Origin: Holophagae bacterium
GTDB lineage: Bacteria; Acidobacteriota; Holophagae; Acanthopleuribacterales; Acanthopleuribacteraceae
Length of the DNA stretch: 64,000 bases
Assembly: GCA_030429565.1 (NCBI GenBank)
Contig: JAUIFE010000019.1
Coordinates: 62,001-126,000 of the forward strand
Reading direction: 5' to 3'
The translations under genes and the position numbers were made by a program. Of this stretch, positions 63,594 through 64,000 are shown in pieces. The notes under the pieces were generated by a model. That model ran no database searches and was not told the origin of the DNA. It saw only the letters and a list, made by a program, of their open reading frames with translations. The first letter of the stretch is position 1, and every line of letters starts with the position of its first letter.

Positions 63594-64000
63594 ATGACTG
63601 CGCTAGGAATGAATCGGACCTTTGAACCTGCTGATTTTGTTTGGGCCCACCAGACCCTGGTGGACGGCCTGCTCGGTTGGCGCGAGCTCGACGGCTTTTG
63701 GGAAGGGGAACTCTCCACCAGCGCACTGTCCACCGCCACCGCCGTTGTCGCCCTTTATTTAGTTGATAGCGACGGCTACCGACCCATGATCGTCGACGGT
63801 GTTCACTGGTTGGCGCGCAACGCCAATGCCGACGGTGGTTGGGGCGATACCGTGCGCAGCGATTCAAACGTCAGTACCACCGCCCTTGCCTGGGGTGCTT
63901 TGTCGCTCGTCGACGACCTGACCACCCGTGCCGCCGTTCAGCAAGCCGAAGCTTGGTTGACCGAGGAAATTGGCACGCCCACCCCCGAAAACATCGCCAC
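63594..64000 (+). CDS. squalene-hopene-cyclase-like protein, 5' part only
   Basis: ATG 63594 follows AGGAG. The gene runs off the window after 135 codons. The N-terminal part has [18 protein letters not shown] and a QW-type repeat [20 protein letters not shown] followed by [11 protein letters not shown], as in squalene-hopene cyclases and other triterpene cyclases. The active-site DxDD or similar motif lies outside the window, so a cyclase function cannot be verified. It follows the related protein by 138 AT-richer bases, which may carry a promoter. Confidence 0.75.
   Translation, partial: MTALGMNRTFEPADFVWAHQTLVDGLLGWRELDGFWEGELSTSALSTATAVVALYLVDSDGYRPMIVDGVHWLARNANADGGWGDTVRSDSNVSTTALAWGALSLVDDLTTRAAVQQAEAWLTEEIGTPTPENIA

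Overview
The window is bacterial DNA. It is gene-dense and fairly GC-rich, with Shine-Dalgarno sites before most genes and 54 protein-coding genes that I can support. A polar-type flagellar cluster (flhF, flhG, fliA, two apparent sigma-54 promoters) points to a motile Gram-negative organism. So do a Tat-exported DUF1501 protein paired with a DUF1800 protein, a wax-ester/triacylglycerol synthase, and RND, MATE, CDF and NSS transporters. I suspect a deep-branching lineage such as Acidobacteriota (Holophagae/Acanthopleuribacter-like) or a neighbour. That is inference from gene content and is weakly held.

Layout. 1-13 kb: an RND/MMPL exporter, two small orphan proteins, a secreted orphan, a glycerate-kinase-like P-loop kinase, and a three-gene set of secreted proteins (a cytochrome-like Ca-motif protein, a PA14/LamG/DUF1800 giant, and DUF1501). 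13-24.6 kb: housekeeping and metabolic genes (2OG-Fe oxygenase, CYTH-CHAD protein, enolase, a RluA-type pseudouridine synthase, a VOC protein, an NSS-type Na+ symporter) and a 962-residue helical orphan. 25-41 kb: the flagellar block. flgD-flgE-flgE follows one sigma-54-like promoter. fliL-fliN-fliO-fliP-fliQ-fliR-flhB-flhA-flhF-flhG-fliA-fliM-fliN follows another. Together they encode the hook, export gate, switch, placement GTPases and sigma-28. 41-51 kb: membrane and small orphans, an FmdB zinc-ribbon protein, WS/DGAT, VOC, HAD, a CDF exporter, two tRNA-Ser genes, a MATE exporter and a methyltransferase. 51-55 kb: a Pnkp-Hen1 RNA-repair operon. 55-58 kb: a radical SAM enzyme and a cysteine desulfurase.

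58.3-64 kb (cut by the window edge) is the most unusual region. A GcvH-like lipoyl-carrier protein overlaps a G3E (CobW-like) GTPase. These are followed by a di-cluster ferredoxin with an extra cysteine-containing N-terminal domain and a DUF116-polyprenyl synthase fusion. Last come two proteins of the prenyltransferase/squalene-cyclase alpha-barrel superfamily. The set looks like an isoprenoid pathway coupled to iron-sulfur and lipoyl chemistry, and I do not recognise it as a described system.

Two families of short dispersed intergenic repeats occur: a 61-bp family in three well-conserved copies plus one diverged copy, and a longer hairpin-bearing family in three related copies. Two genes contain internal stretches of clearly lower GC.
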